From Larix kaempferi (Eukaryota > Streptophyta > Pinopsida > Pinales > Pinaceae), in the NCBI GenBank assembly GCA_027924585.1, contig BSBM01000307.1:9880001-9944000 (forward strand): a stretch of DNA of 64,000 nucleotides, in the 5' to 3' direction. The position numbers were made by a program, and so were the translations under genes. The notes beneath the pieces are model-generated. The model made no database searches. It worked only from the letters and a program-made list of their open reading frames with translations, and was not told the DNA's origin. Shown here in pieces: positions 31,596 to 43,330 of the stretch. Position 1 is the first letter of the stretch. Each line of letters opens with the position of its first letter.

Positions 31596-34411
31596 TTACA
31601 TGTGGCTCTTCCCCGAGCCACTAATTGTTTCAACTGTCTCACTCTGCGCCACGACCGGTGGAATGAACTTGGCTGAAAACTCGTCGTATGTACCGTACAA
31701 CTACACCACTGCTTCTCTTGTATCCTCCTCAACCTATTTAATTGTCTCAAGCAGTGTTGGAGTTATTTCTTGTCCAATTTGGTCTTGTACCTGCTCCTGG
31801 TTATCGTGCATTTCTGCTAACTTATCTTCAATCTGCTGCGATACTGCCATGGCATTCTCCAGGAGCTGCTATGACTGATTATCCATCTTAGTCCCTTTTT
31901 GTCGTAATTCCTGTACTTCTTTATTTAATCTGGATATCTCCTTGTATCTTGGCATCCTTTCTCTAGGTGGCAGATCTTTAACCTCTGCATTCAACTTGTC
32001 CAGTGCGATCTATTTTTCTTGTATCGCGGTCTTGACCTGCAGCAACCCTTGATCCTCTTCAAGGGTCACTATTACCTGTGAGACCTTATCTAGGAGAGAT
32101 TGGCACTTAGCCATCTCACTTGTAATGCTTTCTGATGCGGCGCTCACTGCTTTTTCTCTGACTTGCTACTCAGTTAATGGCGCCTGCTTATTTAGCTTAT
32201 CCTTCAATTTGGAAATATCGACCTCATAATATATCTCTTTATCCTGCATCTCCATCTGGAAGGATTTCACCTTATCTTCGATCCTTAGAACTGTGTCTGC
32301 AGGATCATCCTGGATTTCTATGCCTTTGATATCCTTCACCACATTGGATATGGTGGTCTCCAAATTTTGTCGACGGTCCTGTTCGTTGCGTATCTGTACT
32401 TCTGCCTACAGCTGAATTTGCATGTTCGCTGCAGTGAGCTCTGCTTGTAGCTTCATCGATTCAACCATCCATTCATGTATCTCCTCCACGATCTGCATGT
32501 GGATGAAGTGCAATCTTGGTAAAGGTATTTTGGCTAAGTCGAGCTCTACCCTCTCGACTCCCTTTGTGTCCAAGACAACTTGTTCTGTCATTGGAAGCGC
32601 AACAACCAATGGGTCCAGATGGACAATTCTAGTCTTCGAGGGCAGCGTCATTGCTAGCTGTTGGCTTCCTTGTTGCGAGGTTCCTACCGACCTCCTTTCA
32701 TCCCCTGCTTCCTGCGGCAAAACAAGGCTTTTCTGGACATCGTCCATTTTCTTCATTAGGCCTTGCATTGCAAGCCGCGTCTAGTGCAGGTCATCGTGGA
32801 TGACCATGTCCTTCTTTTCTTTAGCCACCATAAGCTCCTTCATCTTCTGTGAGACTGTTTTGGCTATCATCTCGTAGTCATCATCATTGAGGACTTCCTT
32901 AGATTGAATCTTTGTAGCCTTCACCTTTTTCCTCGACTTTGGCTTCTCTAAGTCTCAGCTTCTTTTCTCTTCCATGTTTCTTCAATGATTGGGCATGAGA
33001 GCGGGATCAGCTCATCTTCTGCTGAATCTGCCTCCACATCCATGACCTCTACGCAGAACTTTGATGGCCAATCTTTCATGAGGTCCTCAATATCCTGCTC
33101 ATACATGATGTACTTTCCTGGGAACCACTCTGGTTTCCTCATTTGTGCTTTCGGCGAAATGAAGATACATTTCATATCCGCCTCAAAGTCGATGATGCGG
33201 ATATACTTGTTCGTGACCTGCTTTGTAATGCGGGGTGTCTTCATGATTGCGTCGTGCAGCTGAATATAGTACTGGTAAAAGACTTCTGCTGTCACATGCT
33301 GGCACTCTGCATTTGTGCTTTCCCAGAGGTTGACGAACTTAAACCCTCTAGGATCCTTGGTGTCCATAATGACACCCGCATAATTTTGTGGATCCTTCCA
33401 TCCACACAAAGCAATCAGGATGATGAGCCAGGTGAAATGGAACTGGCCGCCATTCACCTGTGTGTCGTTGAGTTCTTCAAGGAACTCATTCAATAGAAAT
33501 TGACACCAATTGAAGCTGTTGCCTTCGGCCACTGCGGCACCAAGGAGTATTGTGCCTGCAGGCATCTCTGAAGGCCTAGTTGTTTTGAGCATCTTTCCTG
33601 CGAGCAACTGCATTACAAATCTTGTTGCTCTGTCCTCTATATCTTCTGTCGGGAATCCTCTTTTTTCCTTCACCATCGAGTGGGTTTTCTTCATCTTCTC
33701 AATAGCCTCTTTTTCTTTTCTCTTCCCCTGGAAGAATTGCTTAGGATCCTTACCGCGCTTGCTTAGCCCGGTGATGCGGTGGATCAAATCAATATTAATT
33801 TCAACGTTCCTGTACATCCATAGATAACCTTGGTGGATTCGCGCCATGAGTGTGCGAACTACTATATTCAGTTCTGGAGAATGGTCAAAATGTGGAAATC
33901 TCAGCAAGTTCAGTCACCCCGACTAAACGACAAGTGCTAGCCAACTATCAGCAACCAAGTTCAGAGTACCCTTGGCGTCCTTTTTCTAGCACATATATTG
34001 GTCTGGTTGAAAATCTGGGTACTTGGGAACATCTGGCTCGTCTTTCTTCATTCCCAAGAGGTCATAATCCTCCCATTTACAATCTGTTATCTTTCCTAGC
34101 AGATTCTTAGCAACGTTTACATGCTTTGAGATAGGCGACAACGGGATGTCGTATCTCGCATTCTTGGACAATTTAAACACAAGGACATTCAGTGCCCGTG
34201 GGGAGATATATTCAAGTGTCATCTTCAAAGGTTTTGTCTGAAAGACTGGTGATTTCTGTGCCGAGGAGCCCAACTTTATGATGTTCGATCGAGGTGCAGT
34301 TACAACTTTTCCCTTATCTTTTGCTTTTTCCTGCATCGTTGGATTAATTCTTGGTGATATGCGGGATCCTTCACCTTGCTCTACGGCGACCTTCTTAACT
34401 GGAGTTTTCAT
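31596..34411 (-). pseudogene. G2 ORF3: globular N-terminal domain and coiled-coil C-terminus
   Basis: From MKTPVKKVAVEQGEG at 34411. A basic N-terminus, then (32948-33907) a globular helical domain with EINIDLIHRITGLSKRGKDP, SFNWCQFLLNEFLEEL and FHFTWLIILIALCGWKDP. After a frame break, 32768 to about 31600 gives a long Gln/Glu/Lys/Leu-rich coiled coil (MQGLMKKMDDVQKS..., SKLKDKLNKQ..., ISRLNKEVQELRQKG). No transmembrane segment or signal peptide, so not a classical envelope-like ORF. A few stops and at least one frameshift. It parallels G1 ORF3 in position and layout. Confidence 0.68.
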
Positions 34412-35140
34412 TAACTACTAAATCCCTCCGTGCTGAAACATCCTCAGTGCTTCTTCAATGGTGAGTTCTTCTTCTCTAAGGGAAGGTTCGGACATTCATA
34501 AATGAGGTAGCGTCTAAGGTAGACAAAATACAGATGGCTACTAGCTCATAGAGGTTAATCACAATAAAATTCTAAGTGCTTGGTAACACCCGCGAGTCTC
34601 CCAACGATGTTATTTATAGGTGCAGTAGACCCTCTCCTGTGCCCCTCAAAGGCTAGATAAGCATTTAATGTGGTGTTCGTTGGTGAATTTGAGCGGATCC
34701 TTCGGTATTTTCTATCGTCAGCGTGCTCAGAACGACTATCTTTGCTTTAAATGCTGAAGCGGTTGCTGGAACAGTCATCTAATGGATATTTTTCTGAAAA
34801 GCCATGCAACGGCTATTTTTCTCTGGGTGCTGCACCGAACTGCGTGGCAAGCCATCTACAACCCTGCGCAGCTACTTCGCAGTGCCAAAAATTTCCAACT
34901 ACACGGCTACTTCGCAGTGCCAAAAATTTCCAACTGCGCGGCTTCCACTATATATATTTTTCTTCTTCTTTCTTCTTTTTTTTTTTTTCCTTTCCGCGCA
35001 GCTTCAACAGTGCTACACAGTGCATAGATCATTCTTCTTATCATACCTTCTTCCTTTTATCATACATGTATAGAATCCTTTATATTTCTAGTGTCCACTT
35101 TCAACTGTACTTGACACTTAGAACTTCCTTCCTTGGCTCG
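34412..35140 (-). other. G2 spacer between integrase and ORF3
   Basis: About 730 bp non-coding. It holds a 35-bp tandem duplication (34872-34941, CTACTTCGCAGTGCC core) and a long minus-strand purine run (34962-34992). Confidence 0.6.
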
Positions 35141-36574
35141 TTATTCAGGGTTCTGCGAAGCAGTGCTATCATGGTATAGCTTTAGCCTGCTTCCATTTAT
35201 CAAAGTTGGCAAGGTATCACCAGCTAAATTGACTAACTGGACTACACCAGTGTTAGTAACATGTATCACAGTATATGGGCCAATCCAATGCATCTTAAAT
35301 TTACCAGGGAATTTCATGAATTTGCTATCATACAGGAGGACTAGATCACCTACCTGAAAACACTTGTTCTTTATATGGCGATCATGCCATGCTTTCTTGC
35401 GGTCCTTTTGAGCTTGTTGGTGGAAGCCTGTGATGAAGTGATCTTCCTCCAAGCCCAGTAAGTGTAGTAATATTTCTTCTAGAGCTTCACAGTCTGCCAT
35501 CCCTGTAAACGTAGCGATTCTCAAACTAGGGACAATATATTCCATAGGCATTATAGCCTCCTTCCCATAAACCAACCGAAAGGGTGTCTGTCCTGTCAAT
35601 TTCTTGCATGTGGTCCTGTATGCCCATAGCATAGATGAGATGCACAGGTCCCAATCGTCTCTATTTACATTGCACACCTTAGTGAGTGCGTTCTCCAATA
35701 TTTTATTGAAAACCTCTACAGTACCATTCGCCTGTGGATGATATGGAATATTGCGTTGATGACGAATGTGGAATTCCTCTGTAAGCGCCTTAATCATCTT
35801 GTTCAGAAAGTGAGTACCTTGGTCACTCATCAAAATCTTTGGACAGCCAAATCTGGTGAGTATTTCTTCAAAAATAAACTGTACAGAAGTACTAGCGCTG
35901 CAGTCCTTAACTGGTTTTGCTTCTGCCCATCTGGTGAGGTAATCTGTAGCAATAATAATATACCTTGCACCCGTTCTTTTTCCTAGTGGGTTTATAGGAC
36001 CCACAAAGTCTATTGCCCATTTTTCAAACGGCTGCAGTGTCAATTGTGGATTCAATGGCATCTCATCTCGGCGTGGTGGTTTTCCTGTCCTCTGACAGAC
36101 ATCACATTTCTTGCAATGTTCTTTGGCATCTTTATGGAGCATAGGCCACCATAGCCCTGCGCGCAATATCTTCTGCGCATTATCCCTTCCTGCATAATGA
36201 CCTCTCGCAATTCCTGAGTGTGTGTCGGCTAGAATAAATGGCTTCTCATGATCGAGTACGCACCTATGTAGGACTTCATCCGACCCAAGTTTGTATAACT
36301 GAACTGCAATTATAGTGAAGTCCGCGGCACGCACCACTAACTGTTTTTTATGTTGGACCGAGAATTCCTGGGGTGCCAGCCCTATGGTTAGGAAGTCAAT
36401 GATATCCTTGTAATAATCATCGGCAACCTGTATACTAAATAACTGCGCATCAGGAAGACTGTCTTCAATATTCGTCGGCTCCTCTCCTGACTCGATCCTT
36501 GAAAGATGATTAGGTCCCAAGTTCAGTCTACCTGGCTTGAAAATAATTTCAAAGTCATATTCTTGGAACAGCAA
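35141..36574 (-). pseudogene. G2 integrase (domain complete; frame open over 477 codons)
   Basis: The open stretch starts in the RNase H/integrase linker ([18 protein letters not shown]). Then an HHCC zinc domain (GHYAGRDN... CKKCDVCQ), the DDE core with [18 protein letters not shown] and NGTVEVFNK (three catalytic acids present), and a C-terminal GPY module ([11 protein letters not shown]). No chromodomain. It is the best-preserved G2 domain but lies behind stops in the shared polyprotein frame, so it would not be made as part of it. Confidence 0.9.
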
Positions 36575-36982
36575 TAGCCATCAGCATACGCATCCCCCTA
36601 ACACTGGCTTGTTGACCAAATATTTCAATGCAGAATGGTCAGTAAACATAAGGAAGTGTGATCCCAACAAGTAGTGTCTAAATTTTTGTAGGGCATATAC
36701 CATCGCAAGACCTTCCCTCTCAGTAGTAGTATAGTTCTTCTCTGTTGTTGAAAGCTTTCTGCTAGAAAATGCAACAGGGTGGTCAATACCTCCCTCTCCT
36801 GGCTGAGCTAACACGATCCCCAGAACAATACATGATGCGTCAACATGGACATGGAATGGCTTTGTCCAGTCTGGAAAGACTAGAATCGGCACAGTGACCA
36901 TCTTTTCTTTTAACGTGTCAAAACCCTGTTCGCATTCCGTGTTCCAAATGAATGGTGCGTCTTTCTTCAGCAGCTTCTCCAT
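36575..36982 (-). pseudogene. G2 RNase H
   Basis: Gypsy-type: FIWNTECEQGFDTLK, PFHVHVDAS (Asp), FSSRKLSTTEKNYTTTEREGLAMVYAL (Glu), FLMFTDHSALKYL (Asp). A TGA at 36581 precedes the integrase stretch; the expected Arg codon would be CGA. Confidence 0.9.
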
Positions 36983-37834
36983 TGCTGCGGTTATCTATGC
37001 ATAACCCTATATAAATTTCCTATAATATCCAGTATGGCCTAGTGTAGATCGCAACATCTTGACTGAATTTGGTGTTGGTAAGTTTGCAATAACTGCAATC
37101 TTCGCAGGGTCTACCATCAGTCCTTGCTTACAGACATTGTGGCCAAGTAAAATTCCATAAGGCACACAAAAAATACACTTTTTCAAATTCAAGGATATTT
37201 GATGCTGACGACACTTCTCGAGCATCATGCAAAGCTTCATGCAATGATTTTTCAATAGACCAAATACAGTCCAATCATCAAAATACGCTTCTAAAAACTT
37301 GTGCATAAAATCTTTAAATGTTACGACGACGACTCTAGAGAATATGGCAGGTGCATTCTTCAGCCCAAAAGGCATGACGATGTACTGGAATGACCCCCAT
37401 TCTGTAGCAAATGTCATCTTATGCCTATCCGCAGGATCAATCCTGACCTGATGATAACCAGAAAAACCATCAGTGAAAGAATATGCCTCATTTCCTCCAA
37501 CGTTATCAAGCACTTCGTCTGTGAATGGAGTGGGAAATGGGTCATGCATGGAAGCATCGTTCAGCTTTCTGAGATCCACACAAATCCTGATCTCGCCTTT
37601 TGCTTTCTTGTCTTGAACAACCATGGGGCTAATCCATTTGGATTCTTCGACTGGTTCAATGATTCCTGCTTCTAGCATCTTATCTAGCTCTGCATGGACT
37701 TTTTCTTTATAACACAGATTCAATCTATATGGCCTATTCTTGACAGGCTTAGCACCTGGTTTTAAAGGTATTTTCATGACCCCTAGGTCTCCCAAAATTG
37801 CTTTCATCTCTGTAAATTTTGTTGGAAATAGTTC
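36983..37834 (-). pseudogene. G2 reverse transcriptase
   Basis: IPLKPGAKPVKNRPYRLN, ISPMVVQDKKAKGEIRICVD, FTDGFSGYHQVRI, PFGLKNAPAIFSR, the catalytic AYFDDWTVF, LNLKKCIFCV and LGHTGYYRKFI. Two TAG codons near 36990-37009 follow (KFI*GYA*), where CAG is likely ancestral. Confidence 0.92.
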
Positions 37835-38980
37835 CTAATACTCATGTAAGGTATCTGCAATCTCTGCAAAAGTCTGATCATCCCAATAATCTCCTATTGA
37901 TGCGGACTTCGGCTCTTTGTCTATGCCAATGTTCACTTTTTGTGTTTTTACTAGTCCCATCATATCTGGGATTTCCAAAGGAGGTCCTTCTACCTCACGT
38001 GCGCCTTCTGACTCTGGTATGTCTATGTTGCGTGGGTCCTCCTCATCGTCTTCATTTGTATCATTGGTATCTTCAGCTAAGTTGTAACACTTGATCAAGT
38101 GATCTTCATGTTCCTTCCATTCTGACTGTAGGTGCGTAGGAATGCACTCTGTCCCAAAAAACTCCTACAATGTTATGTTTTGATGATGACAGTCGTCTTG
38201 GAATATGCGCTTCTTGATTAGCTATAATGATTCATGGATTAGTAGATTCTCGTCTTCAAAACTGAAGTCCTTCTGGAAGTTCGCAGCGAGCAGCTCCCAA
38301 TCAGTGAGTTCAGTGCACAACTCCAGTTCTAGGTACCATTTCTCTGGGATACTCGCATCCAATGTATGTACAAATAAATGTACCCATTCTGTAAGTGGTA
38401 TTTCCACCCATGCCTTTAAACAGATTTCAATGTGCTGACTAGGGTTTGTCTGTCCATTATACTTTTGAAAGGGTAAAGGAACCCTTTTGGCGAATCGGAT
38501 CTACATCTTAGTTCTACATTGATCCCAAGTGGTCAATGTTTTCTTATGTGCATCCCACCATCTGGAAGGTGTATCGCACAATGTTATATCTAAATCTAGC
38601 AGTTTATGCTCATCTGGTATAACTCCAGTATATTCCCTTATGAAACTGTAAACATTAGCAGAACCATCATATGTGGGAATAGGACTCACCTCTTTTCCGA
38701 TCCAGCGCAATGATTTTGTAACCTGCACACATCTTCTTGCTAATACTTCATGCATGCGGCTTTGCCAATTCTCTAGTCATGTATCCAAGTCAGAGATACA
38801 AGAAGTGTCACATCGCCAACTGAGCGTACCATCCATAGTAGGATTAATGTAGTCTTCCTTGTTCGCAGTCAGCTGGTATAGTCAGTCTAAATCTTGAGCT
38901 TGGGATTCCTCCTGAATCAGCTCACTGTATCTATCACCATCTTTAGGATCCAATGGTGCGATGACCCTAAGATGCTTCCC
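37835..38980 (-). pseudogene. G2 capsid-like gag domain placed after protease
   Basis: 38222-38755 shows a retrotransposon gag fold: IPTYDGSANVYSFIREYTG, TPSRWWDAHKKTLTTW, TNPSQHIEICLKAW, VHLFVHTLDASIPEKWYLELE and WELLAANFQKDFSFED. It lies downstream of the protease-like domain and upstream of RT in one frame, with about five stops. An acidic linker (37835-38098) leads to RT. No zinc knuckle seen. Confidence 0.8.
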
Positions 38981-39757
38981 TTAAAAGATCATCTTCTTTG
39001 TCTTCAATTTTATGATAGCCAAGTTATCCATAGCCCAATCAATTCCCAATATTGCTGGAAAACGTTGACTATCATCCACAATTTCAATAACCTCAAATTC
39101 TGCATGACTCTGTACTCCGTCAATGTCAACTACTACATTAGCTAAGTGGCCAAAAGGTATGACCTTCTCCTGATTAGCCATTCGTAACTGGATAGGTGAC
39201 CAGAGCAACTTTGGTCAACCCATCTGCTGCCATATCTGCTTAGTCAAGACATTCACTTCTGATCCCAGATCAAGGATGACTTCATCCATTTCAAAATCTC
39301 CTATCTGCGTAGTAAGCCTCATCTCTCGGCCTGTTCTTTTGTGATTCCTTATATGATGTACAGCACTATCTGGAGTCTCTGTTGCAATCTGAGGTTCATA
39401 CTGGCTGATAAGCTTCTGGAGCTCTACAATGGCTTTTTCACTTTGTAGTAACTTCATGCAGCTTCGCAAGAACTGCACAATAGAAGTACGGACATCTGTC
39501 GTAGTACTTGTTTTGTCATACGGAGCCGGCATGTCTTCAACATGCGGTGTTTCACTGCGTAGCGGGATCCTTGATGACTTATCTGCTGGTTCTCTAAAGG
39601 TATCCCATGCATCAATAAATATCTCCTTGTTCTTCTGTAGGTTAAGAGGGGGTGCTTTTCCCGGAGCTTTTCTTATCCATACTGTTTCAAGGGGATCCTT
39701 CTTCGTATGTGCTTCCCCTGACGTTGAAGCTTCCGCTCCTCTGTCCCGCAGCGCCAT
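38981..39757 (-). pseudogene. G2 N-terminal region and retropepsin-like domain
   Basis: Starts MALRDRGAEASTSGEA. After a linker, residues from about 165: EVILDLGSEVNVLTKQIW, where DLGS takes the place of the usual D[ST]G, then WSPIQLRMAN and the FPAILGIDWAMDN block typical of retropepsins. A TGA at 39215 (expected CGA) interrupts it. The Leu-for-Ser/Thr motif leaves activity uncertain. Confidence 0.8.
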
Positions 39758-39980
39758 CCTTTTGTCCTGTGCTACACAGCTTGTTCAGATAAACAATTCA
39801 TCATTTACTGTGGAAACCTGATTCGGCAGTACCCCATAAGATACACCTCGGGTGAGACCTCAACTTGCTCGCAGGTTGTTGCCAAAAGGGCCGGTGCGAA
39901 GGGGTTTTGTTGGTCAAAGGGAGAACCGCAAAGAACCTGGGTCTAATTGGAAACCTCTGGGTCAGTTTAAGCCAACAAAT
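39758..39980 (-). other. G2 5' leader
   Basis: Non-coding leader between primer site and ORF start; its inverted copy is at 29905-30134. Confidence 0.75.
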
Positions 39981-39993
39981 GGTTTCGTTGCCA
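39981..39993 (-). other. G2 candidate primer-binding site
   Basis: Minus strand TGGCAACGAAACC next to the LTR. The position and TGG start fit, but I cannot name a tRNA, and the LTR end here lacks the usual CA. Confidence 0.4.
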
Positions 39994-41057
39994 GGACCTA
40001 GCATATCATTCCCAAACTTCTCCTATTGGTAAATGCATATCAAAGTTCTCATATTACAGCATGCAAGGAAACATTCAAGCATTCATTCTACAGAAAATAC
40101 AGACAGTCATTCATTCATAAACATCATCACATAACACAGGATTTAACGTGGTTCACTTCCCCGGATGGAAAGCTACGTCCACAAGAATGGTTGGTAATAT
40201 ATTTCCTCAAAAAGGGATGGGGCAACCGTTCTTAGTCTACACACTCAACTGCAGACTCTCCTTTCTCTCAGCTAGGCCTCTATGCACATAGTTGCAGAGC
40301 CTTTACAATATTCTCAGCTCGGAGAGATTTTACAATTCAAAAAGGTTATCTTCTTAAATTCTCAACAACAACAAAAGAACAACCCAAAAAAGAACCCCCA
40401 TCCCATACAAAATGTCTTCTTAAAGAGATCATGCCTGAAGGTCATGTCTATACAATGTCGAAGCCCTAAAACCCAAAACCCTAAGGGTTTCCAAAACTGC
40501 GCCGGTTTTCCAAACCGATTTGCTGGCTCTTGGTAGCGTCTGCTTGATCATGGCGGATCACCATGTCCTCATTTTGTTGTTATCGGCCTTCCTATCGCAC
40601 GCGTGCCTGCAGGATGCTTCTGCTGAACCATTTCTCTCTAACGGTTTTACCTTCTAAGTGTGCCAAACGTCACTTTCCTTAACAACCCACGCGTGGCTGC
40701 CTTCCTGTTTTTCCTACATCCGCCGCTCGAAAATCCTGGAATATCTTTCCAAAAATGGATGCTACCAGTCAAGCCGGTAGCTACACTTGATACTTGTCCA
40801 GCACACCGCTTTGTTGGCTCCACGTGGCCTCCTAACTCCACAGCACCGCTTCGATGCAATACTGGTCTTCGCATCACGGCCAAAACTTTGATGCTACGCG
40901 CGACTCCACAGTCTGGTCAAAAGTTGGATGCTACACGCAACTTTGCAGCATCCTCAATACTTAGCCAAAATTGTGTTTCTGAGCAGCACTCAGCTCAGCT
41001 TTCCCTGCTTGCCTGAAAAAGGTGCTTCCAAAACTTCATCTCAACCTGGGCCCAACA
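39994..41057 (-). repeat. G2 5' LTR
   Basis: Matches 30520-31583 over its full length and ends (plus strand) GGGCCCAACA. G1 ORF3 resumes at the next base. Confidence 0.9.
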
Positions 41058-42181
41058 AGTGCTGACTCATTTGCTGAAGTCATGAACATAACTTCTTCTC
41101 TTGAAGAACAAATTTTCATCTTTCAGTATCAACAGGAACTCAAGACTAAGGTCTTGAACAACAGAAAAATGGAATTGTCACTTGATGATCAAGTTTAGAA
41201 ATATGAGGTTGAAAAAAAAGCCCAGAAGGAAAAAGCTCCATTGATGTTGACTTACCATGTTGATGACAAGGGCAAGGACCCTGTAGAATACCTACAGAAG
41301 CCCGGGCCTTTGGCAAATCTAAATGCTCTAATTTAGTCAGCTATTGAAATGAAAAATGATATGACAGCACTAACTTCAGTTGTGGAAACTCAAAATGTTG
41401 TTGCAACAACTCCAGTAAAGAAGCAAAAGGTTGAAAAACCTATGCCTAAGGTAACCATGCTCAACATTGAAGACAGTGATGAGGGAGAGGAAACTCTTCC
41501 CTCTAAATTTTCATGTTTTGTTTCCTTTTCTGATACTTTCTTTGAAGTTATTTCTGTCACTTCAGCCACTTCTGACCCTTTAGAAGATACAAATGTTGAT
41601 GCCTCTGTCCCTAATTTTCCTTTATTAGAGGTCACTATTGCAATAGCTACTACAACTCCTATGTCATTGGATATCCCAATCAGTTCATCTGCCATCCCCT
41701 TCTTTGATATCATGAATTCTAAGCTCACATCCACCGAACCACTGCTAACTCCTATTGTGGCTTCACAAGAACCAGTTGTGATCCCAATTTCTGTTACACT
41801 TACACAGCATGTTGAAACCCAACTTCTCACCACATCTTTTGAGCCACCTGTCATTCCAATCTCTATTTCTCTACAAGAACCACCTATGCTTCCAGCCTTT
41901 GTGTCACTCCCAAAGGTCATCTCTCCACCTTCCACTTCTTCTTCCTTACCATTAGTTTCCAGCATCATTTCACCTTCCATCTCCATCACCCAAATCAACA
42001 TCCCAATTCCAACTTATGTTGTCTCCCAAACCCCACCTTTATTTTCAATTTCTGATGTGTCCACTTCCCAAGTGGATATGTTGGCAGACTTTGTGGAGGA
42101 TTCTGTAGTGTCCTTGGGTGAATATTTTTACAGCAAATCTAAGAAGGTTGTGGTGAAAAGAGGAACAAAAAGGCAAAGGGG
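41058..42181 (+). pseudogene. G1 ORF3, middle part
   Basis: SADSFAEVMNITSSLEEQI, then a basic/acidic helical stretch, then (from 41349) a 270-residue Pro/Ser/Thr/Val-rich low-complexity linker with repeated PVIPIS-type motifs, ending KKVVVKRGTKRQRG where S1 is inserted. Two stops (41197, 41335). It matches the upstream copy at 5490-5579 and 11791-12123. Confidence 0.75.
42177..42181. repeat. S1 target-site duplication, left
   Basis: AGGGG, repeated at 43331-43335; single in the paralogous empty site 12119-12123. Confidence 0.88.
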
Positions 42182-43330
42182 TGTTAGGATATCTCATCAT
42201 TCAATTATGTACTTTGCATGCATTCTGCATGAATGCATGCACCCGCATGTTGCCCAGTCACTAGTCTGATGCCTCCAGCACCTATTCCCTAGTCTTCTTG
42301 CACTCGGGAGCTACTTTCCACTCAGATTTAGCCCTCCTAGTCAGGGAGGCGCCCACTTCTAACCTTCCACTGTAGAAGGGCTCCTTTTCTCACCTACCAG
42401 TTGGTTTCACTTCAGTTAGTTAGTTGTCTTTCCTTGATTTGAGGCTAGACTGACTCCTAACTATTGTTACCACTCTGATTGACCTCTGATGAGCATTGAC
42501 TACCTATTCTGAGTGTAGTTAACCCCTCAGGCTCCCTCCATTGAGCCTCCATCCCTACATTAGTGCCACTTACCATCAGTTACACTTATTAGACTCAGTT
42601 TGACTCAGTTTGACACCTATCTGACAGTTACTTGTGCATTGATGACCACCATTGATTGATGATGAGGACTCCTAGTTGGAGTCAAGCTACAGCATGCAAA
42701 TATTCGAATGACCTCCTTGGCTAATTCGAATTGCTCACTCATTGTGACAGTATTTGTTGGTTATGGATCCTGATCTTCAGATTCAGAGATATTATTATTC
42801 AGTTGTGTCCGTACCCCAGTTTTGGTTATGATCTCGGCACGATCCCCAGTTTTCGGGCCCATGGTTTTGGGTAACCCGTGGTATTTTCCCATTGTATCTC
42901 CCTTATAAAAGAAAGACATTGTAATACAACTAGGGTTGATATATTAATTTTTATGCATTGTAAAGATCTCTGAGATCAAAAGAGAGACTGTGAGACAGTG
43001 AAGACGAAGTGCAGTGGTTGTGCTGCAAGTTGTATCCCTTCACTTTGCTGGACAATATAATAATAAGGACTGGCAACTTCAGTGTGGACGTATTCCAAGT
43101 TGGGTGAACCACAATATATCTATGTCTCTCTTGTAATGTGTGTGTGATTATATTTTCATTTCTATTTATTGTTATTCAATCCTGTTTTTCTAACAGTATT
43201 ATATTGTAATTCTACTATTCTGGATTATAAAGAACTGATGCATCTCTCTTGCACAGTTTTTACTCCAAATTGTTTTACATCTTTGTGATTGATATTCTTG
43301 TTCAATAGATCTATTGTGACTAATTTTACA
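42182..43330. mobile_element. S1: probable solo LTR
   Basis: 1149 bp starting TGTTAGG and ending TTTTACA, flanked by AGGGG/AGGGG, inside G1 ORF3. It has no internal coding. A TATAAAAG at 42904-42911 suggests plus orientation. The upstream ORF3 copy shows the uninterrupted sequence. An alternative LTR end at 43195 (CTAACA) would leave 135 bp unexplained; the target duplication favours 43330. Confidence 0.75.
42904..42911 (+). promoter_or_regulatory. TATA box in S1
   Basis: TATAAAAG in CCTTATAAAAGAAAG, about 720 bp into the element. Confidence 0.4.

Larger units (their letters stand above)
29905..41057 (-). mobile_element. G2: Ty3/gypsy element with ORF3, plus inverted leader fragment at its left end
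   Basis: LTRs at about 30520-31583 and 39994-41057 (both about 1064 bp) flank gag-pol on the minus strand and an ORF3 after integrase. Gag-pol is in one frame over 1539 codons (39757 to 35141) with about eleven stops and no frameshift. 29905-30519, outside the left LTR, includes an inverted copy of the G2 leader. No matching target duplication is visible (GGTGT left, AGTGC right), so the left end is rearranged. The element interrupts G1 ORF3. Confidence 0.85.

Noticed and set aside
31186-31878. 230-aa plus-strand ORF
   Set aside because: Antisense to the G2 LTR and ORF3 coiled coil; composition reflects the Gln/Glu-rich sense strand.
32948-34411. Envelope-like gene in G2
   Set aside because: No signal peptide, transmembrane segment or glycosylation-rich ectodomain is visible; the C-terminal half is coiled coil.
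35141-39757. Endogenous pararetrovirus (caulimovirus) instead of gypsy
   Set aside because: An integrase with a zinc finger and DDE residues, and paired LTRs, are present; no movement protein.
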